Shown here piece after piece: positions 34,519 through 43,784 of a DNA stretch of 64,000 bases (position 1 is its first letter; each line of letters begins with the position of its first letter). Below the pieces are notes generated by a model, which made no database searches, was not told the origin of the DNA, and was given only the letters and a program-made list of their open reading frames with translations. The position numbers and the translations under genes are program-made. The stretch covers positions 62,001 through 126,000 of the forward strand of contig CALDHM010000008.1 in NCBI GenBank assembly GCA_937941455.1. Reading direction: 5' to 3'. This DNA is from an uncultured Pirellulaceae bacterium (lineage in GTDB: Bacteria > Planctomycetota > Planctomycetia > Pirellulales > Pirellulaceae).

Positions 34519-35256
34519 TCACTTCGGTCCGTGATGGTTAGGAAGATTCGCAGGCTCGCCCCCGCTTCTTCTGCGGTGATGTTCGTAGGCGTCGTACAAA
34601 CGGTCGAAAGCGGCGCGGGGAATGCCGTGGCATTTATCCCAGGCGTTGGCCAGTTCTTCATCAGTCAATCGCAGGTCACTGCTCGCTTGCAAGGTTGCGG
34701 CCAACTCGGCAAACTGCCGACGATTCGGCTCGAGTCGGACGAACACGGGAATGCCGATATCCAGGTCCGTGTGTAGCGTGACCATAAGTTTGGCCGACGC
34801 TGCGCGCAATACGCGAGCCCAACGCCGACGATGCCACCAACCTAGTCGCTCCCAGCCATCAATAATCCAGATAGGTTGCTGCTGACGACAGAGGACGCGA
34901 AATTTGTCGAGAAATTCGGAAGGTTTCAATAAAGGGGAGGCATCATCAAGCGAACGGAGTTCGCCATCGGGGAGTACTTCGGCGGCTTCGACGCCGAGGC
35001 GCCGCCAGCAGTGGTCGAGCAAATTTGAGCGTCGCGAGCGAATTGTCACCAACAGGACTGGATGATTGCCCGATAGTCGTCGCGCCAGATCGATCGCCAG
35101 TGTCGTTTTACCGATGCCATGGGGACCGATGATTGCTCCGCGAAACCGCTGAGCCGTCCATCGCTGGAGGAGACTCTCTGGCGTCAGCGTTGGATCATAA
35201 AGGTAAGGAACTCGGCCTGCGGCGATGTTTGAAGCAGAGAACGGGTTAACCGTCAT
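34519..35256 (-). CDS. P-loop ATPase of a three-gene coupled set
   Basis: A 245-residue soluble AAA/ExeA-like NTPase. Walker A is GAIIGPHGIGKTTLA (about 40-54) and Walker B is the hydrophobic IWIIDGWERL (about 128-137). The C-terminal third is helical and basic, ending R-R-R-S-G-G-E-P-A-N-L-P-N-H. No membrane segment or DNA-binding motif is seen. Its ATG overlaps the stop of the upstream gene as ATGA, so translation is coupled to the small arrestin-like protein. It probably drives conformational change in a complex with the two arrestin-like proteins. Its exact ATPase clade is unknown. Confidence 0.8.
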   Translation of the reverse strand: MTVNPFSASNIAAGRVPYLYDPTLTPESLLQRWTAQRFRGAIIGPHGIGKTTLAIDLARRLSGNHPVLLVTIRSRRSNLLDHCWRRLGVEAAEVLPDGELRSLDDASPLLKPSEFLDKFRVLCRQQQPIWIIDGWERLGWWHRRRWARVLRAASAKLMVTLHTDLDIGIPVFVRLEPNRRQFAELAATLQASSDLRLTDEELANAWDKCHGIPRAAFDRLYDAYEHHRRRSGGEPANLPNHHGPK

Positions 35257-35618
35257 AACAACTGAGGCGTGCTGACCAGCCGAAACGGAAAAGTAAATGA
35301 GTATTCGGAGTCATCATTCGCAAACACGCGGACCTTGACCATCCACTCGATTTTGAGAATCTCACCTCGATAGGATTGGGGCGTGCTGGGGAGTCGGGTC
35401 ATGATCGAATATTCGATCGGAGCCCCCGTGGTCAGTCCCAAGTCGCCGACAACCAAGCGATCGAAAAAGTGGAGCCCGATATCCTGGTCCCCTTTGCCTT
35501 CGGTCACCCACATGACACTTGTTTCGATGGCCTGCACCTGGCATTGTCGCGGATCGACGGCGCAGACGCATGACAATTCGGTGCCGCTGAGATAGGCGGG
35601 TTGGAGACCACTAACCAT
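35253..35618 (-). CDS. Small arrestin-like beta-sandwich protein (inferred fold)
   Basis: A 121-residue protein with no signal or membrane segment. The pattern I-E-Y-S-I-M-T-R-L-P-S-T-P-Q-S-Y-R-G then ILKIEWMVKVRVFANDD and FTFPFRLVS resembles arrestin/Vps26-type domains and closely parallels the C-terminal domain of the preceding membrane protein (P-H-S-F..QIQWKIVVHTH..FEQSFPVIV). The long frame upstream to 35741 is not used; ATG 35618 overlaps the stop of the membrane gene by one base (TGATG), and its own stop overlaps the ATPase start. Fold assignment is inference. Confidence 0.7.
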   Translation of the reverse strand: MVSGLQPAYLSGTELSCVCAVDPRQCQVQAIETSVMWVTEGKGDQDIGLHFFDRLVVGDLGLTTGAPIEYSIMTRLPSTPQSYRGEILKIEWMVKVRVFANDDSEYSFTFPFRLVSTPQLL

Positions 35619-36685
35619 CACGCTGAGCGGATGGCGGGGGAGGGCAAGTGGCCGTTGGCTTTCGGCGGAGCGACGATAACTGGAAAGCTCTGCTCGAAAT
35701 GGGGCCAACCCTTGGCGTGAGTATGTACGACGATCTTCCATTGAATCTGATTATTTTTCGAGGCGAAACTGTGGGGGGCCGACTCAGGGATTTCGAATTC
35801 GAAATCGCATTCGAACTTCGCGGTGGGTGAGACGTCGACGCCCCGTTGTCGCAACAAGCGATAATTTTGTACGACGCGACGTTCGGTTTGGATGTCGGTT
35901 CCGCGTGTGAAGGTCGAGATTTCTTCACAGATTAACAAAACTTCCAGGAGTTTGAAACGAAATCTGCCTGGCTGCCGCAAAAAAAACCGACATTTTTTGC
36001 CGGGTTGTAAGGGAAACATCGAGATTTCAATGTTCGTTGTCCCGAACGCCGACAGGCGTAATGCCTGGCGAAAAAAGGCGATCGCGGCCCAAATCCCGAT
36101 GCCAAGCGCGACCCACCCCATGGCAACAGCGGCAAAGTCAACCCCGGTTGCCAAAGAACGAACAAGGCGAATCGCCGAAATGGTGGCGATCAGAAAGCCA
36201 GCTAGCATCGCTACGGCCGCCAGCAGCAACCAGCCGTAAGTGCGTCGACGCGACGGGAGCAGAAAAGGAAGCTGCGTGCCCGCTCGAATCGGATGGGGAA
36301 ATTTGGGGATCGTCGGCGCGACAGAATCACTTGTTCGTTCCTCGCGAAACAAGTCCAATTCTCCGACGGCCGACGCCAGTGCCTCCCGCCGCTCGCGCGA
36401 GGCACTCACGCGCCACAACGCCAAAAACAGTCGATAGGCGCCAATGCAGAGTGCCAGAATGGCTAGCGAAATGCGGATCGCCAGTTCGCCGGTCGTGTAC
36501 AGTTCGAGATCGTCGGTCTGGCGCCGCTCGAAATACTGGAAAGCCAGAACGGCCACGAGGAAAACGAAGCCGCCGAGGATCAATACGGAGGCAACACCAA
36601 TTTCCACGTAGCCGAACCAGCGACCGCGGCTGGAAGCGGCAAACGTTTTCTGACCTGCGTAGAGAAATCTGGACCAGAACCGCAA
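35618..36685 (-). CDS. Membrane protein with C-terminal arrestin-like domain
   Basis: A 355-residue protein, first of the coupled trio. It has four predicted transmembrane helices: about 27-47 (IGVASVLILGGFVFLVAVLA), 68-88 (ISLAILALCIGAYRLFLALW), 150-170 (WLLLAAVAMLAGFLIATISA) and 184-204 (FAAVAMGWVALGIGIWAAIA). A soluble beta-rich C-terminal domain (about 215-345) follows, with FECDFEFEIPESAPHSF and QIQWKIVVHTHAKGWPHFEQ. The TTG start at 36685 has GAGG eight bases upstream. The family resembles DUF3592-type proteins by general look only. Confidence 0.7.
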   Translation of the reverse strand: MRFWSRFLYAGQKTFAASSRGRWFGYVEIGVASVLILGGFVFLVAVLAFQYFERRQTDDLELYTTGELAIRISLAILALCIGAYRLFLALWRVSASRERREALASAVGELDLFREERTSDSVAPTIPKFPHPIRAGTQLPFLLPSRRRTYGWLLLAAVAMLAGFLIATISAIRLVRSLATGVDFAAVAMGWVALGIGIWAAIAFFRQALRLSAFGTTNIEISMFPLQPGKKCRFFLRQPGRFRFKLLEVLLICEEISTFTRGTDIQTERRVVQNYRLLRQRGVDVSPTAKFECDFEFEIPESAPHSFASKNNQIQWKIVVHTHAKGWPHFEQSFPVIVAPPKANGHLPSPAIRSA

Positions 36686-36840
36686 ATTGAATCCTCGGCC
36701 GACTTGGCTATATCCCGCGGGTTGATGAACTGGCGCCCATTCGAAATTGCTGGGCGACCGCCCTAATCATCATACCTGGAAAACGAGGTCGCGGGACAAA
36801 GCCCCGTCAACCTCTCCAAGGCTGGACTGGCGAGCGAGTT

Positions 36841-37116
36841 CTAGTGCGGTTTGCCATCGCCGGACTGACGCCGGAAACCGATCGCCTCGAGAGCCCTGTA
36901 GACTTCCTCCAAGGTTTTTTCCCCAAAATTGGAAATGCTGAGCAACTCCTCGCGCGTCGTGTTCAACAAGTCCTCGACCGTAAAAATTCCACGTTCTTCC
37001 AAACAATTGGTTGTGCGGACGGTCAAGCCGATTTCGGCGGTACTGAGGTCGAGTTTTTCTTTGAGATTTCGATTGGCTTCCTCGATCCTACTCAGCGGAA
37101 TGCGTGTGCGCGCCAT
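36841..37116 (-). CDS. Stand-alone RNA polymerase alpha-subunit C-terminal-like domain
   Basis: A 91-residue protein whose core matches the alpha-CTD: IGLTVRTTNCLEERGIFTVE then D-L-L, ELLSISNFGEKTLEEVYRAL and EAIGF. It lacks the alpha N-terminal assembly domains. In RNA polymerase this fold binds UP-element DNA and activators through two helix-hairpin-helix motifs; here it may bind DNA or compete for such contacts. ATG 37116 is preceded by GGAGGG, a good ribosome site; the longer frame to 37230 is not used. It lies upstream of the membrane gene on the same strand and diverges from the helicase gene. Confidence 0.88.
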   Translation of the reverse strand: MARTRIPLSRIEEANRNLKEKLDLSTAEIGLTVRTTNCLEERGIFTVEDLLNTTREELLSISNFGEKTLEEVYRALEAIGFRRQSGDGKPH

Positions 37117-37233
37117 GTGATTCCCTCCAAGTGTGTTCTCCCAGCGTGCGATGCGTCCTTGTTCGACGCGACCAAAAATATAACATAGGATCGCGGAACG
37201 AAAAGCAGACTCGGCCACGGACGCTAGCAAGCA

Positions 37234-39558
37234 ATGTTTGACTTACCGAATCTTGATGCCATTCTCCAACCGCTCAACGACGCACAGCGGGAGGCCGTCC
37301 AAACGATCGAGGGACCTCTTCTCTGTTTGGCGGGTCCGGGCTCTGGCAAGACGCGTGTGATGACCCACCGCATCGCCTACATGATCGGCACGGGGATCGA
37401 CTCGCGGCAGATCGTGGCGTTGACCTTCACGAACAAAGCCGCCGATGAGATGCGAAGTCGCTTGGATTCATTGGCTCCTGGACACAGCGCGTGGACGGGA
37501 ACCTTTCATCGGTTTTGTTCTCGTCTGTTGCGAATTCACGCCCCGCTGATCGGATTGTCCGAAAATTTCACGATTTACGACTCCGCCGACTCCCGCAAGC
37601 TTTTCAACCAAGCCATTGCCGATTCGAATCTCGACCTCCGGCATTATTCGGTCGATAACGTCGCCAGCGAGGTAAGTCATTTGAAGGGGGCGGGGATCAT
37701 CCCCGATCATTTCGAGCCCCGACCGGGCCATTATTTGCACCGCGTTGTCGCGATGGTTTACCCGATCTACCAGCGGCTGCTGCAGCAGGCCAATGCGGTG
37801 GATTTCGACGACTTATTGCTCCTAGCGGGGCAACTGCTGATCGAGAATCAAGACCTCCGCGAACGATTGGATGAACAATATGCCTACATGATGGTGGACG
37901 AATATCAAGACACCAACATGGCGCAATACCGGCTGATTCGTTTGCTCAACTATCGGCGGCCAAATCTGGCCGTCACCGGGGACCCGGATCAATCGATTTA
38001 CGGCTGGCGTGGGGCGACGATCAACAACATCTTGCAATTCGAACGGGATTATTCTGGTGTCAAAATCGTCAAGCTCGAGGAGAACTACCGCAGCACCAAA
38101 TCGATCCTGCACGTGGCCGACAACCTGATCGCCAACAATGTCAAGCGAAAACAGAAACGCTTGTGGACCTCGAACCAGCAAGGGGCCCCGGTCTCGCTCG
38201 TCGCCTACCAAAATCCCGAGCAAGAGGCCAATGAAATCGCCGAGTCTATCGCCAATCAAATTCGCCGCGGACAACGCCGACCTCAAGACTTCGCGATCCT
38301 CTATCGGACCAACTCTTTGTCACGATCTTTTGAGCACTATTTAAAAATTCATGGTGTTCCTTATCAAATCGTGCAAGGTCTCGAGTTTTACCAACGGCGC
38401 GAAATTAAGGATCTCCTGGCGTATTGCCATTTGCTGAACAACCCTGCTGATCGCATCGCCTTTGAACGGATCATCAACGTTCCCGCGCGGGGTATCGGCG
38501 AGCGGACCGTCGAGAAGTTGCGCGCGTACGCGCTGGATCACGGACTGACGTTGCTCGATGCGGCGCGGCGAGCCGGGCTGAACGACACGATCGCCAAGGG
38601 GACCGCCACCAAAATAACGAAATTCGTCGCCCTTTACGACGAAATCGCTGAACATCGGGATGCCACCGTCGGCCATCTGCTCGAACGGATCGTGGCGTTG
38701 ACCGGATATCGCAGTTGGTTGACGGACGATGGATCGGAAGAGGGGCACGAGCGAGCCAACAACGTCGACGAACTGCTGGCAGCTGCCCATGAATTCGATC
38801 GGCAGCATCCCGAGGACGGCGGCCTGGAAGCATTTTTGGAGCAAGCGGCGCTGGTCAACGATACAGATGCCATGGAATCCCAAGCGGACTTCGTGACGCT
38901 GCTGACCATTCACGCGAGCAAGGGATTGGAGTTTCCAGTCGTCTACATTGTCGGCCTGGAAGATGGGATTCTTCCCCACGAGCGGAGTTCGACGAATGAA
39001 AATGAAATTGAGGAGGAACGCCGCCTTTTGTTTGTCGGAATCACGAGGGCGCAAGAGTGGCTGCAAATCAGTCGCTGTCAATCGCGATTCCGCCGCGGGG
39101 GTTATTGGCCGTCGATCGCCAGCCGCTTTTTGATGGAATTGCCGCGGGCTGAAATGGAAGTCGTTGAGCCCCGGTCGATGTGCGATTATGTCGACGACGA
39201 AGAAGACGCTTGGGCCGACGATCTTGATCCCTGGATGCACGACGGAATTCCGAGTCGCGACATTAACGATGATCGCGTCGGTGAGTCCCCGACGCCGTTT
39301 CACTTGTCGCCCTCGGTCAGTTTTCCACGGCTGGTAACCGCTGCCGATTTGGCCCGCGAGCACGAAGCGTCGGAGACTCGCTGTCATCCCGATGTGTTCA
39401 CCATGGGGATGATGGTGTCGCATCCGGACTACGGAACGGGGGTGATCGTCGGTTTAACAGGGTCGGGCGTAAAGCGAATCGCGACGGTGGAATTCCTCAA
39501 CGGAAAACGACGGTTTCGACTGAGCCATGCACCGCTCACTCCGACGGACCAGAGTTGA
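37234..39558 (+). CDS. pcrA: ATP-dependent DNA helicase, UvrD/PcrA type
   Basis: An SF1A 3'-5' helicase for repair and replication restart. The 774 residues contain motif Q/I (L-N-D-A-Q-R-E-A-V and CLAGPGSGKTRVMTHR), Ia (ALTFTNKAADEMRSR), Ib (TGTFHRFCSRLLRIH), II (YMMVDEYQDTNMAQYRLIRL), III (VTGDPDQSIYGWRGA), IV (VKLEENYRSTKSIL), V (TIHASKGLEFPVVYIVGLED) and VI (EERRLLFVGITRAQEWL). A C-terminal Tudor-like domain (VSHPDYGTGVIVGLTGSGVK) fits PcrA. ATG 37234. It diverges from the alpha-CTD-like gene. Confidence 0.96.
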   Translation: MFDLPNLDAILQPLNDAQREAVQTIEGPLLCLAGPGSGKTRVMTHRIAYMIGTGIDSRQIVALTFTNKAADEMRSRLDSLAPGHSAWTGTFHRFCSRLLRIHAPLIGLSENFTIYDSADSRKLFNQAIADSNLDLRHYSVDNVASEVSHLKGAGIIPDHFEPRPGHYLHRVVAMVYPIYQRLLQQANAVDFDDLLLLAGQLLIENQDLRERLDEQYAYMMVDEYQDTNMAQYRLIRLLNYRRPNLAVTGDPDQSIYGWRGATINNILQFERDYSGVKIVKLEENYRSTKSILHVADNLIANNVKRKQKRLWTSNQQGAPVSLVAYQNPEQEANEIAESIANQIRRGQRRPQDFAILYRTNSLSRSFEHYLKIHGVPYQIVQGLEFYQRREIKDLLAYCHLLNNPADRIAFERIINVPARGIGERTVEKLRAYALDHGLTLLDAARRAGLNDTIAKGTATKITKFVALYDEIAEHRDATVGHLLERIVALTGYRSWLTDDGSEEGHERANNVDELLAAAHEFDRQHPEDGGLEAFLEQAALVNDTDAMESQADFVTLLTIHASKGLEFPVVYIVGLEDGILPHERSSTNENEIEEERRLLFVGITRAQEWLQISRCQSRFRRGGYWPSIASRFLMELPRAEMEVVEPRSMCDYVDDEEDAWADDLDPWMHDGIPSRDINDDRVGESPTPFHLSPSVSFPRLVTAADLAREHEASETRCHPDVFTMGMMVSHPDYGTGVIVGLTGSGVKRIATVEFLNGKRRFRLSHAPLTPTDQS

Positions 39559-39815
39559 ACGATAGCGTAACTGATGCCGCTCCGCTGAACCTTGCCAGAA
39601 ATTCCGCCGCAACCTGGGAATTCTTTAGAGAAAAAATACATTTTCCCAAATGATTTCGCCGTTTCTTGGCGACCGCCGCTCACGGTCGAGTTAATTTGGC
39701 GAACCGGGGCAAAGGATTCTACGGATAACGGTCGTACTAATTGTTTCTGTCGTGCCGTCCGATCAAAGTTTGCAGCAGAAAATTCTGGCTTGACCATCGT
39801 CCGGAGGAACTAGGC

Positions 39816-40772
39816 GTGCGGGCACTCAACTTTTTGTGTTTGGCAGTAATTCCGTTGATCATCGCCAGCCCGTCGTTCGGGCAGTGGACGGGTAGTGAGA
39901 ATCCAGGCCAAAGCCGGTTTTGGATGGAGGCAGGCGGTGCCGTGTTCGATCGGCCTGGTGGCGAATTAGGCTTAAGTCTGATTTCCAACACTCAGACGCT
40001 CCAAAACTTGTTCACTTCGGACGATCTGACCGACATGGGCTCCGCATTCGGTCCCAATTTGCGGATCGGTTCCGTCAATCGATTTGGTGTCGAATGGGAG
40101 GCGTCGACACAGTTCGCCAAATGGACCACCCAAGAAGAGTTTCTCGGACCGAATTTGACCTCACCGTTCATTGATCCGTTGCTCAGTCCGGATTTGATCG
40201 GCGTCGGCTACGACTCGCAATTTTTTGATTTCCAATTCAATTTCCGCAAGGCTTTTGCACCGGGGATGACCTTTTTGATCGGCCCGCGCTATTTTCGGCT
40301 GACCGAGGATCTGCGATTGAACACGGAAACGCTTGTTGACGCGGGATTTTTTGATTTCCTGTTGCTTTCGGAGAACACCACCGCCATTTCGAACAGCGCC
40401 ATCGGGGGCACAATCGGACTGGAAGTTAACCTGCCGCTGGCCCATATGATTTCGTTCCAGGGGCATGTCAAAGCGTCCGGCTTGGCCAATCAAGGTCGGA
40501 TGACCCGCACCGAATTCAACAACCTGGATGATCTGTTTTTAGAGGACCGGATCGACAAAAGCGGGGGGATGTTCATCGGGCAAGTTGGCGGTCGCTTGTA
40601 TTTTGATTTGGCGGCCAATCGCGTGTCGACCTACGTTGGCTACGAAGCGAATTGGCTTGACGGCGTCGCGAACGCCCCCTCGCAGGATTTCGCCGTCTTC
40701 GGCCGCGAGTTGAAGCTGTCCAACACCATCTTTTGGCATACAATTCACTTCGGGCTTCGCTTCCGATTCTAA
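39816..40772 (+). CDS. BBP7-like outer-membrane beta-barrel protein
   Basis: A 318-residue secreted protein. GTG 39816 has GGAGG eight bases before it, deciding the start over the longer frame from 39741. A signal peptide (ALNFLCLAVIPLIIASPSFG) precedes an all-beta protein with many alternating aromatic strands, for example FFDFQFNFRKAFAPGMTFLI and GPRYFRLTEDLRL. The sequence ends W-H-T-I-H-F-G-L-R-F-R-F, the C-terminal aromatic typical of outer-membrane barrels. From memory it matches the planctomycete BBP7 family, whose function is unknown. It shares a bidirectional terminator with the convergent metalloprotease gene. Confidence 0.78.
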   Translation: MRALNFLCLAVIPLIIASPSFGQWTGSENPGQSRFWMEAGGAVFDRPGGELGLSLISNTQTLQNLFTSDDLTDMGSAFGPNLRIGSVNRFGVEWEASTQFAKWTTQEEFLGPNLTSPFIDPLLSPDLIGVGYDSQFFDFQFNFRKAFAPGMTFLIGPRYFRLTEDLRLNTETLVDAGFFDFLLLSENTTAISNSAIGGTIGLEVNLPLAHMISFQGHVKASGLANQGRMTRTEFNNLDDLFLEDRIDKSGGMFIGQVGGRLYFDLAANRVSTYVGYEANWLDGVANAPSQDFAVFGRELKLSNTIFWHTIHFGLRFRF

Positions 40773-40894
40773 TCGTTGGCATCATTACGTATACCCGCAA
40801 TGTTGTCATCGATGTAGCTTGACCGGATTTGCGCGGTTCTCACGCGACCGACCCAGGAATCCCGCTGTTACGCTCGATCTATGACAACCCAAAC

Positions 40895-40931
40895 AAAAAG
40901 GCTGCTTGAGCCAAACTCGAGCAGCCTTTTT
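40895..40931. terminator. Bidirectional intrinsic terminator
   Basis: AAAAAGGCTGCTTGAG (40895-40910) and CTCGAGCAGCCTTTTT (40916-40931) form a 16-bp stem with one wobble and a 5-base loop, with T-runs on both strands. It lies between convergent genes at 39816 (plus) and 43784 (minus). Confidence 0.9.
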
Positions 40932-40958
40932 GGTTTTTTGAATAGCCTTTGTCACCGA

Positions 40959-43784
40959 CTATTCGTCGGAGTTCGATCCGGCGGTTGCCCCCATGATGAA
41001 CAAGGGGACTTGTTGACGAGTCGCACCGCGATTCGATTTGCCCTCGACCCATTTCGTCAATCGGTCGTACATGTCGAACAGGTGAGCGCGACTGTAGGCA
41101 TCGAGTGCTGGAGCGTCTTTGACCTCGGCGACTTGCGTTTTGAGCTGATGCAGGATCAGAGCCGCCAGATTGGAGATCGGCTTGAGCGCTGCGGCGCCCG
41201 TTTTCGCCTCAGCCAGGTCGAACAGTCGCTCAAGATGTTCTGCCTGGAGATTGCGGCGCAGGTTGCTGATTGCGGGCTTCCGTTCGGAAAATTCACCTTG
41301 GGGCAATCCCTTCAGCTCTGACCAGACCGCCTCGCGAATCGTTGTCATCAACTCGTTCAGGGTGAACGCGTCTTGATCGACCGGAACCCGGAGTTCATTG
41401 TCGTAGACTTTGCGGAGAGTCGTCGGGTTGAGCAACATCGACAGCGTGGATGCTTGGACTCCAGCGATTTGATCGTGAACGGGCCACGAGGAATCGATGG
41501 TATTCGCTGCGCGGTTACCGTCGAACCAAGCGTCGAGCACCAGGTGTTGCAGCAGGTCGGGGGTCAAGCCGAACGCTTCATCGCGGAACGTATTCTCGAT
41601 GACGAAGTTCAAAGCGTCCCGCTGAGCATGCGCGGAAACCGGTTCGATCGGTCGCCGCCCGTTTGGATCCCCCTTTTTGTCGCGGTGGATGAAGGCACCG
41701 CCGAGCCAATTGGCCATGGTGGATGTGCTGCGCAGTTGCATTGAAAGGGTCAGCAAGTAACCGCGGCAGGCTTTTTCCCAGGGCTCGCCGTCCTTGACGA
41801 ATTTTTCGAGAATTTTCTCACGGTGGAAGCGGGCCAACTTGACCTGGCTCTTGCCGTAATCGAGCGGGTTTTTGCTGAAGTCGTAACGTCGTGCCAAGGG
41901 GTCCGAGCCCATCGTGTCTTCGTCGGTGCCGTAGACCAGCTCAGGCTCAGCGACACGTTTGAGGATTTCCGGCAACTTTTTGTCGTCGGGCGTATAGCCG
42001 TATTCGATGGCCCACATGTCGTAGGGCCCGATGCCGACCATGCCGTAATCCCCTTGCACGGTGCCGCATTCGAAGCGGAAATTCACGGGTAAGTAGTCCA
42101 TGACCGAGCCAGCGAAAGGCTTTTTACCCTTCAACTCTTCCGAGTTGATCTCATCCAGCGTGTAGATGCTGCTGGCCTTGAAGTTATGTCGCAAGCCCAA
42201 CGTATGGCCGACCTCATGGCACACCAGATCGGCCAACAGGGGGCCGATGAAGGACTCCGGCATGCCGTCGAGCATCTGTTCTTCGGGCGGATTTTCGCCT
42301 TGAGTCTCGTCCATCATGTAGTGGGCCAGGGCCATCCGCATGATGGCGACATCAAATTGACGCCCCTCAGCAGCAAAGCACGCGCCGTTGACTTGGCTGG
42401 TGCGATTGAATAGGCCATCGTAAGGTTCATCTCCCAGCCAGCGTGTCTGCGAGGCTTGCAACGCAGCGGTATCCAGATTCGCGCTCATTTTCATCAGCGA
42501 TTGAGCGACCGCCGCTCGCTTGCTGGGGCTTGCGAGCCGAATCCGCGGATCCCATTCCGGATGTTGTGCGTACCACGCCAAGGTTTCCAGCGAAGTGCTT
42601 TCCATGGCCAAGCGCGGCATTACTTTGTCGAATTGTTGTTCGAAGGCTCGAATCCAGCCGTCAGTCAACACGATGTCGGCATCCAGAATTTCACCGGTCT
42701 TGGGATTGACGCGGCTGGGGCCGATCGCCGTACTGATGTTGTTGTTGAGCCAGCGGATGAAGTTGTAGCGAACGTCCTCGGGGTCCTTGTTCATGTGCTC
42801 GCCGGTTTGTTTGTCTTGCTGGCGAACATCGATGGCGTTCACGATCCCGATTTGTTCGAAAGCTTTGTTCCAATAAAGCACCCCTTCGCGAACCCAACGG
42901 CGATAGCGAACGGGAGTCGTGTGTTCGATGTAAAATACGATTTGCTTTTTGGGGGGGCTGAATTTGAGGTTGGGGTCCCGTTTTTCGAGATTCCAGCGGT
43001 TGATGTAGCGAACCCGAGTTTCTTCCCCTTGGTACTTGCCGAAATCGTTGTACGACGTCGTGAAATAACCGATGCGTTGATCAGCCACGCGGGGTTTATA
43101 GCCGGGGGTGCCTTCGATTTTGCTGATCGAATAATGCAAGACCTTCAGTTGATTCGATGTGTCGGCGATCTCGAAGGCGACCTCGATGTTTTTGGGGAAC
43201 GACTTGACCACCTTAATTTTTGTCAGGTTCGGCTTGTTGGTGCGAACTCGGCCAAAGAACACCGCGGAGTTGTTCACCAGCAGTTCATCAAGCGAAATCA
43301 CCGGGCCGCCCCGCGGCACCATAGTCAATATCGGCAGGTCTACCAGAATGCGATCCGTGAACAATCGCTGGACCGACGCGCGGGACTCGTCATCCGAACC
43401 GCGAATGGAAACGTCTTCGGCGATGAGCGCCAAGCGTTTCCCGTATTGTTTCCAGTAAACGTAGTAGTCGTCCGATTGCAAACCGGCAAAGACGTCACCG
43501 CCGGACAAGGTCGTCGCGATGAAATGGCGTTGCTCGGGAGCAGCAAAGTCTTTGGGCAACTCGGCCAAGACTTTGCCATTGTTTTGGTCAACCCACAAGC
43601 GGTAGAACGGGGTCACTTCCTTTCCGGCGGCTTCATCGTCGATGACTTTGACTTCCTCGAAGCCCTTGATAATCGTTTCCAGTGGCGGATATTCCGGTTT
43701 CTGTTCTTCCTGCCTTGCCTGGGTGAATTCCATTAGCCCGCCCCACAACACAAGGGCCAGGCACGTCCAACGATAAAGTCTCAT
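40959..43784 (-). CDS. Secreted zinc-dependent metalloprotease (DUF5117/DUF5118 type)
   Basis: A 941-residue envelope protease. ATG 43784 with GGAGAG upstream gives a signal peptide (YRWTCLALVLWGGLMEFTQA). The N-terminal half is the beta-rich DUF5117-like part (VLHYSISKIEGTPGYKPRVA, then GYFTTSYNDFGKYQGEETRV). The zincin site is VCHEVGHTLGLRHNF at about residue 522 (HExxHxxGxxH, metzincin-like), followed by AGSVMDYLPVNF carrying the Met-turn. The C-terminal part is helical. No inhibitor or operon partner is adjacent; the gene is divergent from the GMC oxidoreductase. Substrate unknown. Confidence 0.9.
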   Translation of the reverse strand: MRLYRWTCLALVLWGGLMEFTQARQEEQKPEYPPLETIIKGFEEVKVIDDEAAGKEVTPFYRLWVDQNNGKVLAELPKDFAAPEQRHFIATTLSGGDVFAGLQSDDYYVYWKQYGKRLALIAEDVSIRGSDDESRASVQRLFTDRILVDLPILTMVPRGGPVISLDELLVNNSAVFFGRVRTNKPNLTKIKVVKSFPKNIEVAFEIADTSNQLKVLHYSISKIEGTPGYKPRVADQRIGYFTTSYNDFGKYQGEETRVRYINRWNLEKRDPNLKFSPPKKQIVFYIEHTTPVRYRRWVREGVLYWNKAFEQIGIVNAIDVRQQDKQTGEHMNKDPEDVRYNFIRWLNNNISTAIGPSRVNPKTGEILDADIVLTDGWIRAFEQQFDKVMPRLAMESTSLETLAWYAQHPEWDPRIRLASPSKRAAVAQSLMKMSANLDTAALQASQTRWLGDEPYDGLFNRTSQVNGACFAAEGRQFDVAIMRMALAHYMMDETQGENPPEEQMLDGMPESFIGPLLADLVCHEVGHTLGLRHNFKASSIYTLDEINSEELKGKKPFAGSVMDYLPVNFRFECGTVQGDYGMVGIGPYDMWAIEYGYTPDDKKLPEILKRVAEPELVYGTDEDTMGSDPLARRYDFSKNPLDYGKSQVKLARFHREKILEKFVKDGEPWEKACRGYLLTLSMQLRSTSTMANWLGGAFIHRDKKGDPNGRRPIEPVSAHAQRDALNFVIENTFRDEAFGLTPDLLQHLVLDAWFDGNRAANTIDSSWPVHDQIAGVQASTLSMLLNPTTLRKVYDNELRVPVDQDAFTLNELMTTIREAVWSELKGLPQGEFSERKPAISNLRRNLQAEHLERLFDLAEAKTGAAALKPISNLAALILHQLKTQVAEVKDAPALDAYSRAHLFDMYDRLTKWVEGKSNRGATRQQVPLFIMGATAGSNSDE

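Noticed and set aside
42456-43736. Plus-strand open frame of 426 codons
   Set aside because: Antisense shadow of the zinc metalloprotease, which has a signal peptide and HExxH site on the minus strand.
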